From JARRNO01 sp037384885 (GTDB lineage Bacteria > Acidobacteriota > UBA4820 > DSQY01): a stretch of 9,622 nt of DNA. Below the pieces are notes generated by a model. That model searched no databases, was not told where the DNA came from, and was given only the letters and a program-made list of their open reading frames with translations. The stretch lies in NCBI GenBank assembly GCA_037384885.1, contig JARRNO010000063.1, positions 1 through 9,622 on the forward strand. Reading direction: 5' to 3'. Position numbers and translations under genes: made by a program. Below, in pieces: positions 1 through 7,134 of the stretch; positions within the stretch are counted from its first letter, which is position 1; every line of letters begins with the position of its first letter.

Positions 1-98
1 ATCACGGATTCTTTCTGACGCCGCTCAACCCGAACTCCAACAACTTGAGCATTTACGTCAATCCTGATGCCCTGTTAACCTTCAACTTCCTTGACTGA
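1..98 (+). CDS. 3' end of an unidentified protein (5' truncated by window edge)
   Basis: From base 3 an open + strand frame runs 31 codons to a TGA at 96-98. The end reads ...FLTPLNPNSNN, then LSIYVNPDALLTFNFLD. Roughly three quarters of its codons end in G or C, which suits a real gene in this GC-rich window, and the other two forward frames are closed by stops at once. The peptide is rich in Asn, Pro and Phe. I do not recognise a family, and the start lies outside the window. It converges with the large receptor gene and overlaps its last 17 bases. With only 31 codons, chance openness cannot be excluded. Confidence 0.5.
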   Translation, partial: HGFFLTPLNPNSNNLSIYVNPDALLTFNFLD

Positions 99-3000
99 AC
101 CAGACGTCTCCCGGTCTCAAGACTGGAGGCGTCATGGACAAGCGAAGCCCCATGACTTCTTTTCGGTGCGGCACGACGCCCATGCCATGATACAGAAGAA
201 TAAAGGGCGCTTCTTCCACAAGGATGTCCTCAGTTTTGCGGTAAAGCTCGATACGTTCGCTGATATCGAGGCTGCTTCTGGCGCGTTCCGAAAGGCTGTC
301 GACCTCAGGGTTGGAGTAGCTGAGACTGAGCACATCGCCGGCCTTACTGTTGAACAGAACGTAGATAAAATTGTCGGGATCGGGATAGTCAGCGAACCAC
401 CCTGTCTGGTAAAGAGGCGGCCGCCCCTCGTGATGACTCCGCGTCAAAAATTCTTCATGCTTCAGGGGTTCAATTTCAATACGAACGCCAACCTTTGCCA
501 GCATGTCCACGATCAGTTCAAATTCACGCTGCTGGTTGACACGGCTCGTGTCGGTGGGAACGTGCAGAGAGAAGCCGCTGGCAAGGCCGGCCCTTTGAAG
601 CAGCCATCTCGCCTTGTCGGGATCGTAGGGATATCCGCTCCTGGAAGGATTGTGCCCCAGAATACCGGGAGGAAGAATTCCACGGGCAGGTTTGGGACTG
701 GAATGAGGATACCGGGAGACAAGGAATTCTTTGTCCACCGCGTAATTGAGCGCCTGCCTCACCTCACGACTGGAGAGGGGGTCGAGGTCGCAGCGAACGG
801 CGACCAGAGATGTGTTAAGAAGAATCGTGCTCTCAGTGAGATTCCGCCACTCGGGGTCTTCAAGCAATTCTTCGAGGGAATCCGGGGCCATGGCGGGAAC
901 CAAGTGAATCCGGCCGGATTTCAACTTCGCTTTTAATTCATCGGAGGTTGGCGAGTCATAGTCGAAAACCAGCCGGTCCACGTACCCTTCGTCGGGGTCA
1001 TAATATTCTTCGAAACGCTGCAAGGTGACTGAGCGGGGGGCGGATTCAGCAACCCGGTACGGACCAACCCCAATGGGCTTCATCAGCCTCAAGGTGTTCT
1101 CGTCGACAGCCTCTCTGGGGACGATGGAGGCCTCAGGGGCAGCCAGCATATAAAGGAAAAAGGCGAGAGGTTCACGCAATGTCACTTCCACCGTACTATC
1201 ATCCGGGGTCTTCAACCCCGCGATGGAATCCGCCGCTCCCTCCTTGAAAGCTTCCACACCTTCCACCCAGTTCAAGAACCACTTGCCCGTGTTGTCCAGT
1301 ACGGGAGACATGCAGCGGTGCCACGCAAAGATCACATCCTGGGCGGTCACATGCTTCCCATTGTGAAATTTGGCCTGCTTTCTAAGCCGGAAGGTATACA
1401 CACGGCCGTCTGCGCTGACGTTCCATGTCTCCGCGAGGGCGGGCGCGACCTTTGTGCCGTAGTCGAACTTGACCAGACCCTCGTGAATATTGAAAACGAG
1501 TTCTCCGTCTCGCACATTCGTGGCATACGCGGGATCCAGGTTGTAGCCGTAGGAGGTGTAACCCAGCCTCAGTTCCCCGCCCCGCTTCGGCTGCGGCAGT
1601 TTGAATCGGAGGAGCTCTTCCGCGAGCAGCAGGGCGTCCTGTCGAAGATTTGCGGCAGTATTGGAGAGATCACGGGAGCTGCCGAGAGTCTGCCCCGATG
1701 CCCCACCGATCACGTCAACGCTCTTCACCATCTGGCGACCGGCCTGCGACATGCCGAGGAGGGCGTGTTGAATGGCTCCCACCGCTTCACGAAGTTTCTC
1801 CATGCCCCGGCTGATTCCGTCGCTGCCGACGGCCTGTTCCTGCATGGCAGAATCGACCGAAGAGGTCAACTCCTTCATGGTTTCAGTCTTTTTGGAGATG
1901 TTTCTCCCCGCCTGCACCTGTTCCCTTGTCGCCACCGAGATAAATTCGATGCGCTTGGTCATCTCTTCAATGGCTTCCGTAACCTGGCTGCTTCCCTTCG
2001 CCTGTTCGGCGGCGGCCCGGGCGATGTGACTGATGCTGTTGCCTGCCATATTGATCTGCTTGCTGATATTTTGGAGGGCAGTTTCGGCCGTGCGGCCCAG
2101 CTTGACGCCTTCCTGGACACGCACTTTCCCTTCCTGCGCCACCTTGACGGCCACGGAAACGTCCTTCTGGATAGCACCGACGATCTCTCCTACTTCAGAG
2201 GTGGAACTCGCCGTCCTTTCGGCGAGATCACGGATTTCTTCCGCGACCACGGCGAAGCCCTTGCCGTGCTCACCGGCCTGCGCGGCGATAATGGCGGCAT
2301 TGAGTGCGAGAAGATTCGTCTGGTCGGCAATCTCGCGAATGACTTTCAGGATGTTGCCGATCTGCTGAGAGCGAACCCCGAGCGATTCAACCGCCTCGGA
2401 GATCGTACCCACAGAAATTTCGATCTTTTCCAGTCCGCTTACTGTGTTTTTTACCGAGGCGGCTCCTTGGTCGGAAACAGTGATTACCTGCTCCGAAAGG
2501 GTCTCAGTTTCGCGGATATTTTCCTCGATCTGACTGATTGTGGCATCCATCTCAACCATGGAAGAGGCGTTTTCGATGGCGAAAGATGACAGGCTGTCCG
2601 CGTTTTCCGCCACCCCATCGACCGATTTGACCATCTCGTACATGGCTTGGGCGATTTCGTCTACAAAATCCGAAAGATGGTGCGTTGCTTCGACAACCTC
2701 CTCGATAGAGGATCGCATTTGAAGAATGGAAGAGGTGGAAGTTTCCGTGAATCCCGAGAGCGTATCCATCTGGGCGACGACCTTGGCGATTTCCTCGTCA
2801 AGTTTTCGAATGGATTCATTGGCCTCTTGGACGGACTCAACCTGCTCCTGCGCATCCGCCGTAAGCTGTTTCGTCTTCTCTCCAATGATCTGCGACACAT
2901 GCGATACGTTGTCGCTGGTGCCCTTCAGGTAACCGATGAGATTTCGAAAAGAGCGAACGAGCTTGCGCGTTCCCGGGAATTCTCCCACGAGCGGATCCAC

Positions 3001-3258
3001 GGCCTCTTCTTCACTCAGCGTGAGATTGCCGGAAACCACGATATTCAGAAGCCGGTCAAGCCGGGCCTTTAAGAGCGCCTGGCGCCTTCCCGCCAAGTAA
3101 ACGCCGCCAAAACCCACGGCCAGGGATGCAGCCCCCAGGAAAGCCCACATGCGCCATTGAAACCAAGCCCCGGGGAAAAACAGGGCGGCCAATATGGTGA
3201 GACAAGCAAAGGCGAACACACTGTACAGAAAAGAACGCCAGATTAATCTCTTGTCCAA
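82..3258 (-). CDS. Membrane-anchored MCP signalling domain fused to a C-terminal family 5 (OppA-like) solute-binding domain
   Basis: With the TTG start at 3258 the protein has 1058 residues. Order: short basic N terminus; two hydrophobic helices (about 11-29 and 38-56) joined by a loop of under ten residues; a degenerate HAMP-like stretch (about 58-111); a long helical MCP signalling domain (about 115-550) with the hairpin tip ADQTNLLALNAAIIAAQAGE near 310-330, followed by GFAVVAEEIRDLAERT; then a complete SBP_bac_5 domain (about 560-1058) with its typical YTFRLRKQAKFHNGKHVTAQDV and GWFADYPDPDNF segments. The solute domain has no signal peptide or lipobox, and no membrane helix separates it from the MCP domain, so both should be cytoplasmic. 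SgrR of enterobacteria is a known cytoplasmic protein with an SBP_5 domain. By inference it senses a peptide-like or other small ligand and signals to a CheA/CheW-type array. A longer frame starts at 3513 with ATGs at 3468 and 3465, but its first 85 residues look non-coding (Gly/Pro/Arg-rich), lack a strong ribosome site and contain the promoter. An annotation pipeline may still report the longer form. Confidence 0.88.
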   Translation of the reverse strand: MDKRLIWRSFLYSVFAFACLTILAALFFPGAWFQWRMWAFLGAASLAVGFGGVYLAGRRQALLKARLDRLLNIVVSGNLTLSEEEAVDPLVGEFPGTRKLVRSFRNLIGYLKGTSDNVSHVSQIIGEKTKQLTADAQEQVESVQEANESIRKLDEEIAKVVAQMDTLSGFTETSTSSILQMRSSIEEVVEATHHLSDFVDEIAQAMYEMVKSVDGVAENADSLSSFAIENASSMVEMDATISQIEENIRETETLSEQVITVSDQGAASVKNTVSGLEKIEISVGTISEAVESLGVRSQQIGNILKVIREIADQTNLLALNAAIIAAQAGEHGKGFAVVAEEIRDLAERTASSTSEVGEIVGAIQKDVSVAVKVAQEGKVRVQEGVKLGRTAETALQNISKQINMAGNSISHIARAAAEQAKGSSQVTEAIEEMTKRIEFISVATREQVQAGRNISKKTETMKELTSSVDSAMQEQAVGSDGISRGMEKLREAVGAIQHALLGMSQAGRQMVKSVDVIGGASGQTLGSSRDLSNTAANLRQDALLLAEELLRFKLPQPKRGGELRLGYTSYGYNLDPAYATNVRDGELVFNIHEGLVKFDYGTKVAPALAETWNVSADGRVYTFRLRKQAKFHNGKHVTAQDVIFAWHRCMSPVLDNTGKWFLNWVEGVEAFKEGAADSIAGLKTPDDSTVEVTLREPLAFFLYMLAAPEASIVPREAVDENTLRLMKPIGVGPYRVAESAPRSVTLQRFEEYYDPDEGYVDRLVFDYDSPTSDELKAKLKSGRIHLVPAMAPDSLEELLEDPEWRNLTESTILLNTSLVAVRCDLDPLSSREVRQALNYAVDKEFLVSRYPHSSPKPARGILPPGILGHNPSRSGYPYDPDKARWLLQRAGLASGFSLHVPTDTSRVNQQREFELIVDMLAKVGVRIEIEPLKHEEFLTRSHHEGRPPLYQTGWFADYPDPDNFIYVLFNSKAGDVLSLSYSNPEVDSLSERARSSLDISERIELYRKTEDILVEEAPFILLYHGMGVVPHRKEVMGLRLSMTPPVLRPGDVWFSQGS

Positions 3259-3263
3259 TCCCG

Positions 3264-3269
3264 CCCTCC
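3264..3269 (-). promoter_or_regulatory. Ribosome binding site supporting the TTG start of the MCP-SBP gene
   Basis: On the - strand GGAGGG lies 5 bases before TTG at 3258-3256. The ATGs further upstream (3468, 3465) have only a weak AGG, and 3513 has none. Starting here puts two charged residues and then the first membrane helix at the N terminus, the usual form for a receptor. Confidence 0.55.
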
Positions 3270-3336
3270 GGCCTTCGAATGGAACAAGTTGGAAGGTGGC
3301 CGTATCCTTGCCAGGCTCCGGCCATCTGTAATTCCC

Positions 3337-3365
3337 ATCATACGGGCTTGCGTGAGGCGAGTCAA
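3337..3365 (-). promoter_or_regulatory. Near-consensus sigma-70 promoter for the MCP-SBP gene
   Basis: On the - strand TTGACT (3365-3360), a 17-base spacer and TATGAT (3342-3337) match the housekeeping consensus at five of six bases in each box with ideal spacing. Transcription would start near 3330, giving a leader of about 70 bases before the TTG start at 3258. The site lies inside the longest open frame, which argues that the frame's N-terminal extension is not translated. It sits in the 234-base gap (3259-3492) between the two divergent genes. I see no other strong element there apart from a weak candidate promoter for rel. Confidence 0.6.
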
Positions 3366-3442
3366 ACCAGAGCCGCCGCTGCCGGCAGCCTCCCCCCGGA
3401 TTGAAGATTCCTCTCCGGCGCGCGGGTCCACCGCTCGACCCC

Positions 3443-3471
3443 TTGCCTTGCGTACGTTTTGGCATCATGAT
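3443..3471 (+). promoter_or_regulatory. Weak candidate sigma-70 promoter for rel
   Basis: TTGCCT (3443-3448), 17 bases and CATGAT (3466-3471) each match four of six consensus bases. The implied transcription start, about 3478, leaves only some 15 bases before the ATG at 3493, just enough to carry the ribosome site. It is the best pair I found on this strand of the gap, but a match of this quality is common by chance. Confidence 0.22.
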
Positions 3472-3477
3472 AACCTG

Positions 3478-3486
3478 AAGGAAGGG
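3478..3486 (+). promoter_or_regulatory. Ribosome binding site fixing the rel start at 3493
   Basis: AAGGAAGGG lies 6 bases before ATG at 3493-3495. The frame is open upstream to an ATG at 3289, but the extra 68 codons match no Rel family N terminus and would cross the receptor gene's promoter region. From 3493 the protein begins MIPRIDHVIEKV, typical for this family. Confidence 0.7.
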
Positions 3487-3492
3487 ACCTCT

Positions 3493-5646
3493 ATGATTCC
3501 GCGAATTGACCATGTCATCGAGAAAGTAAAGTCCTACAACCCCTCGTCGGACGAGAAGTTACTCCAGCGAGCCTATTTATATTCGGCCTTCGCCCACGAA
3601 GGCCAGCTACGCTATTCCGGGGAGCCGTATCTCGTACATCCGGTGGCCGTGGCCGCCCTGCTGGCTGAGCTTCGTGCGGATGATACGGCCATTGTGGCGG
3701 GCCTGCTACACGATGTGATCGAGGATAATCACGGCGTACCGCTTTCGGCGATCCAAAATCATTTTGGAGATGAAGTCGCCCACATCGTAGACGCAGTCAC
3801 CAAGATCGAGGAAAAGGTCCCTTCGGCGGGAGGAGCGCCGGAGGAATCGCCCCAGTGGGCGACCCTTCGGAAGCTTATTCTCGCCATGGTGGACGACATC
3901 CGGGTCATCCTGGTCAAACTTGCGGACCGCCTCCACAACATGCGGACGCTGGACGCCCTGCCGAAAGACCGCCGGCCCGAGAAGGCGAGGGAGACCCTGG
4001 AAATCTACGCGCCGATCGCATATCGCCTGGGTTTGGGAAAGCTCAAGAATGAGCTGGAGGAATTGAGCTTCCGTTACGCCATGCCCGCGGAGTACGCCAG
4101 CGTTTCCCAGGCGCTTCAGGAAAAACGAACGTACAGTGAGGACTTTTTAGAGGACACGCGCAGCAACCTCCTGAAAGTGCTCAAAGATCTCAAGATCAAG
4201 GGCGAGGTGCAGAGCCGCATCAAGCATCTCTACAGTATTTATAAAAAGCTCGAGCGCCAAGGCATTAATGTGGAGGAAGTCTATGACTATATGGCCTTCC
4301 GGATCCTGGTGAACAGCGTGCGCGACTGCTACGCCGTCCTGGGCGGCATCCACAGCATGTGGAAACCGATTCCTGGCCGCTTCAAAGACTATATCGCCAT
4401 TCCCAAGGAGAACCATTACCGGTCGCTGCACACCTCTGTTATTGCGTCCAACGGACAACCGATCGAAGTTCAGATCCGGACCTGGCAGATGCACGCCGAG
4501 GCTGAAAACGGTCTCGCCGCTCACTGGCGTTACAAGGAAGGCCGTCTGACCAAGGAAGATGAGGACTCCACGATGGCTTGGCTTCGCCAAGTCATGGAAC
4601 TCCGCCAGAGCAGCAACTCAGCGGGCGAATTCGTGCAGAACCTGCGCATCGATCTCTATCCGAATGAGGTCTATGTTTTCACACCGAAGGGAAAGGTCAT
4701 GTCCTTTCCAAGGGGGGCCACACCGCTGGACTTCGCTTACGCCATCCATACTGAGGTGGGCCAGCAGTGCATCGGTGCAAAGATCAACAACAAGCTGGTT
4801 CCCCTGAAGACGCCCCTTACAAGCGGGGATATGGTGGAAATCATGACGAGCCCGTCCGGAAAGCCTTCACGCGACTGGTTAAAGTACGCCGTAACCGGAA
4901 GGGCTCTCAACAAGATCAAGGCGTGGTTGAACGCCCAGGAAAAGAAACGCGCGGTGGAGATCGGCAAGTCCCTCCTGGATCGAGAATGCAAACGTCTGAA
5001 GATCAACCTGAAGGACGCCCAGGAATCCGGAGCGGCGGCGGACGTCCTCAAGAAAGTCTCCGTGTCTGATATGGACGCCCTCATGGCCGAAATAGGGTAC
5101 GGCAAGCTCTCGGCCCGAACGGTTGCCAGAAGATTCCTGAGCGGCGAAGATTCCCCGCCGCCGCCCGCACAAGAAACCGGCATGAGGGCCGAAGGCGCTC
5201 CTGTGGTCGTCAGGGGGGCGACCGACTTCTTGACGACGCTTGCGAAGTGCTGTAAGCCCATACGTGGAGACGACATCGTGGGATTTATCAGCCGGGGCAA
5301 GGGCCTGGTCGTGCACCGGACGGACTGTCCGAATATGAAACGGCTGACTTATAATCCGGACAGGGTTATTCCCGTCACGTGGGAGCTTTCGAGCGACAGC
5401 AACAGCATTCATGAAGTTCCAATCGTTCTTCGGACCGAGGATAGACCCGGGATGGTGGCTGCTATTACCCATGTTGTCACGGAAAGTAAGGCCCGCATCA
5501 GGCATATCGACGGGACCGTATCGAGTTCTGGAGAGGGCCGGGTAAAACTGACGCTTGGGATCCGCGACCGCTCCCACCTCAATCAGATTTTGTCCCAGAT
5601 CGCGCACCTGGATGGTGTGCTTGAAGTGTTCCGCAAGTCCCGCTGA
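3493..5646 (+). CDS. rel: Bifunctional (p)ppGpp synthetase/hydrolase, Rel/SpoT family
   Basis: 717 residues, the normal size of a long RSH enzyme. It makes (p)ppGpp from ATP and GDP/GTP and hydrolyses it, setting the cytosolic stringent response. The HD hydrolase domain keeps its metal and catalytic residues: H49, the HDVIED motif at H73-D78, D145 and N149. The synthetase domain has GRFKDYIA, and R296-F297-K298-D299 is the RXKD form usual in bifunctional enzymes rather than the EXDD form of synthesis-only RelA. Y309 in NHYRSLHT and E325 in EVQIRT also fit an active synthetase. A TGS domain follows (about 389-450), then a helical linker with a PPPP run, a Cys-rich zinc-finger-like segment (AKCC at 584-587, HRTDC at 608-612) and a C-terminal ACT domain (about 642-717). 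Both activities are predicted intact. The only RSH gene in view, it is divergent from the MCP-SBP gene. Confidence 0.96.
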   Translation: MIPRIDHVIEKVKSYNPSSDEKLLQRAYLYSAFAHEGQLRYSGEPYLVHPVAVAALLAELRADDTAIVAGLLHDVIEDNHGVPLSAIQNHFGDEVAHIVDAVTKIEEKVPSAGGAPEESPQWATLRKLILAMVDDIRVILVKLADRLHNMRTLDALPKDRRPEKARETLEIYAPIAYRLGLGKLKNELEELSFRYAMPAEYASVSQALQEKRTYSEDFLEDTRSNLLKVLKDLKIKGEVQSRIKHLYSIYKKLERQGINVEEVYDYMAFRILVNSVRDCYAVLGGIHSMWKPIPGRFKDYIAIPKENHYRSLHTSVIASNGQPIEVQIRTWQMHAEAENGLAAHWRYKEGRLTKEDEDSTMAWLRQVMELRQSSNSAGEFVQNLRIDLYPNEVYVFTPKGKVMSFPRGATPLDFAYAIHTEVGQQCIGAKINNKLVPLKTPLTSGDMVEIMTSPSGKPSRDWLKYAVTGRALNKIKAWLNAQEKKRAVEIGKSLLDRECKRLKINLKDAQESGAAADVLKKVSVSDMDALMAEIGYGKLSARTVARRFLSGEDSPPPPAQETGMRAEGAPVVVRGATDFLTTLAKCCKPIRGDDIVGFISRGKGLVVHRTDCPNMKRLTYNPDRVIPVTWELSSDSNSIHEVPIVLRTEDRPGMVAAITHVVTESKARIRHIDGTVSSSGEGRVKLTLGIRDRSHLNQILSQIAHLDGVLEVFRKSR

Positions 5647-5648
5647 AG

Positions 5649-5672
5649 CCCTGCAGGGATTTTTCTGCGGGG
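5649..5672 (+). terminator. Possible stem-loop after rel
   Basis: CCCTGCAG and CTGCGGGG can form an 8-base-pair stem with one G-U pair around the loop GGATTTTT, 3 bases after the rel stop. The T-run is inside the loop and no T-run follows the stem, so this is not a textbook intrinsic terminator. It lies in the 41-base gap between the convergent rel and anti-sigma genes. In the other direction one pair becomes a C-A mismatch. Confidence 0.25.
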
Positions 5673-5687
5673 GGATCTATCACCGGC

Positions 5688-6422
5688 TCACGAAGTAGCC
5701 GCCCGGCCAAACTGGTATCGTCCCGGACCCAGGTCAAGAGACTTGATGGTTGTATTAAAATACCGTCCTCTGCTCTCCAACCACCGGCCGTCCCCGTTCA
5801 TGACCGAGATCTTGCCGTTCTTGTGTACGAGCACTGTACAGGGTGTTCCGGGCGGCGGGGCCACGCTTTCCGGGATCCTGAGCAAAATGAGTTCGTCGCC
5901 GCTCTCCAGCTTGAAAAGGCTGCAGTCGACTCGAACCGGAATCACCACGAGCCGCGTCCCGACGGGGAGACTCTTACCTGTTGCAGCCACGGCCGAAGCC
6001 GCACTCCCGCCGCCGCCCGCATGGATCACGGTGCCGTACACCGTAGACGGCGCCTGCCCCGCCGAAAACGCTGCGTCCTCGCCATGCCCTGAAGACCACA
6101 TCTGAGAGAGTCCGAATACGCCGAAGGCCACCAGGAGGGCTGCGGCGGCCGCCCTTACGGGCCACCAGGCCAGCACGGCGGCCGAACGAGACCGGCGTTT
6201 CAGCGGCGGCGGGCCGGCCGCTCGAACGGTGCCCATGATCCTGCTGTGCAGATGCGCGGGGATCCGGACGTCCTGCCTCATGTTCCGCATTTCGCTGGAT
6301 ACCGACTGCCACCGATAGAGCGCCTGCCTGCACGAGGAGCAGGCTTTCAAATGATCGGCCATGTCGTGACCGAACAGGTCTGCATTGGCATCGAGAAGGT
6401 GGAGAAAGTCTTTACAGGTCAT
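5688..6422 (-). CDS. Putative transmembrane zinc-binding anti-sigma factor
   Basis: About 244 residues. The N terminus carries the zinc anti-sigma pattern C3...H24-x3-C28-x2-C31 (HLKACSSC), which in this family binds the cognate ECF sigma factor in the cytoplasm. A basic stretch (KRRSR) leads into one membrane helix (about 91-108). The C-terminal half should be periplasmic: a Gly/Ser/Ala-rich segment, then a beta-rich domain with two cysteines (VDC and TPC) that vaguely recalls FecR-like domains but which I cannot assign. The ATG at 6422 overlaps the sigma stop as ATGA and has GGAGGG 9 bases upstream. An in-frame GTG at 6428 is also possible but sits only 3 bases from that site. The gene follows the sigma factor in one operon with translational coupling. 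The stimulus is unknown. Confidence 0.8.
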   Translation of the reverse strand: MTCKDFLHLLDANADLFGHDMADHLKACSSCRQALYRWQSVSSEMRNMRQDVRIPAHLHSRIMGTVRAAGPPPLKRRSRSAAVLAWWPVRAAAAALLVAFGVFGLSQMWSSGHGEDAAFSAGQAPSTVYGTVIHAGGGGSAASAVAATGKSLPVGTRLVVIPVRVDCSLFKLESGDELILLRIPESVAPPPGTPCTVLVHKNGKISVMNGDGRWLESRGRYFNTTIKSLDLGPGRYQFGRAATS

Positions 6423-7069
6423 GGCCACATTCCCTCCACGGCTTCTCTCAGAGCCTGCCTCGCGCGACGAAGGCGCGATTTTACCGTTCCTACGGGACAG
6501 CAGAGAATCTCCGCAACCTCTTTATAATCAAGTCCTTGCATCTCTCGAAGAATCAGAATCTCGGCATGTTGGTGGGAAAGTTTACTTATGGCTGTTTGGA
6601 TCAATTTCTGAAGTTCGCCTCGCATCAGAATGACGTCCGGAGTCGGCTGGGTGTCGCTGACGGGATAGTCCATTTCCCTCCCGTCCTCGTCCCGTGAGGC
6701 CTGAATGGAAAAAGACCGCCTGCGAAGCTTTTCACCCGCGCTGGCCACCTTGTTGCGGCACACATTCAGCGCGATGGCCGTCAACCATGTTTTGAAATTT
6801 GAATCCCCCCGGAAGGCGCCGAGTCCCCGGTAAGCGCGCAGGAATGCTTCCTGGGAGGCCTCCAGCGCGTCTTCTTCATCCTGCAGGAAGCGGAACGCGG
6901 TACGATAGACCTCGGCCTCGTGACGGCGTACCAGGCATTCGAAGGCCTCTTCTTGCCCGGCCTGGAATCTCAGCACATCCTCGGTATCAGGGCACAGTTC
7001 CCCTTCAGAGCGATCCAGAAGACCGCCCTGAGTATTCAAATCAAGAGGAAATGCCGCAGTCCAATCCAT
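6419..7069 (-). CDS. ECF-type RNA polymerase sigma factor (RpoE-like)
   Basis: 216 residues. Region 2 spans about 33-103 (AFECLVRRHE, then DALEASQEAFLRAYRGLGAF and NFKTWL), which binds core RNA polymerase and the -10 element. Region 4 spans about 152-210 (LSHQHAEILILREMQGLDY, then EVAEIL and GTVKSRLRRARQAL), the helix-turn-helix that reads the -35 element. Region 3 is absent, as in all ECF factors, and the linker is charged. The first 30 or so residues are a variable extension. AGGGAG lies 7 bases before the ATG. The next gene is its likely anti-sigma factor, overlapping by four bases, so the factor is probably held at the membrane until a signal arrives. It fits the broad RpoE-like ECF class, but I cannot name the subgroup or regulon. 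Confidence 0.94.
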   Translation of the reverse strand: MDWTAAFPLDLNTQGGLLDRSEGELCPDTEDVLRFQAGQEEAFECLVRRHEAEVYRTAFRFLQDEEDALEASQEAFLRAYRGLGAFRGDSNFKTWLTAIALNVCRNKVASAGEKLRRRSFSIQASRDEDGREMDYPVSDTQPTPDVILMRGELQKLIQTAISKLSHQHAEILILREMQGLDYKEVAEILCCPVGTVKSRLRRARQALREAVEGMWP

Positions 7070-7088
7070 GCCTACACTCCCTTTTAAT

Positions 7089-7120
7089 ATTATAAGACCA
7101 ATTCCCGCCGAATGTGTTCC
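7089..7120 (-). promoter_or_regulatory. Candidate ECF-type, possibly autoregulatory, promoter of the sigma/anti-sigma operon
   Basis: On the - strand GGAAC (7120-7116) and GTCTTA (7098-7093) are 17 bases apart, the arrangement of RpoE-type promoters (GGAACTT, about 15-16 bases, then a TC-containing -10). A perfect TATAAT (7094-7089) overlaps the second element but has no good -35 box at the right distance. Either start would leave a short leader carrying the AGGGAG ribosome site. Positive self-control is common for ECF operons. Here it is inferred from motif and position. Confidence 0.45.
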
Positions 7121-7134
7121 TTCGGTAGGAAAAC
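7114..7134. repeat. Imperfect inverted repeat in the divergent sigma/membrane-protein spacer
   Basis: GTGTTCC (7114-7120) and GGAAAAC (7128-7134) are inverted copies with one mismatch, separated by 7 bases. The left arm covers the GGAAC element of the candidate ECF promoter. It may be an operator for one or both divergent genes, or chance, since the arms are short. Confidence 0.2.

Noticed and set aside
91..936. 281-codon open frame on the + strand
   Set aside because: It is antisense to the solute-binding domain, whose family motifs are clear on the - strand. The frame is open because of biased codon use in the real gene.
1318..2589. 423-codon open frame on the + strand
   Set aside because: It is antisense to the MCP helical domain. 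Its product is His/Arg/Gly-rich with no family features, while the opposite strand encodes unmistakable MCP motifs.
3289..3492. N-terminal extension of rel from an upstream ATG
   Set aside because: The extra residues match no Rel N terminus, there is no ribosome site at 3289, and ATG 3493 has AAGGAAGGG at ideal spacing.
4879..5607. 242-codon open frame on the - strand, and another at 4737-5300
   Set aside because: Both are antisense to the TGS, zinc-finger and ACT parts of rel, with no recognisable protein features.
5641..5690. A strong bidirectional terminator between rel and the anti-sigma gene
   Set aside because: The available stem is short, its T-run is in the loop, and neither strand has a T-run after the stem, so only a low-confidence stem-loop is listed.
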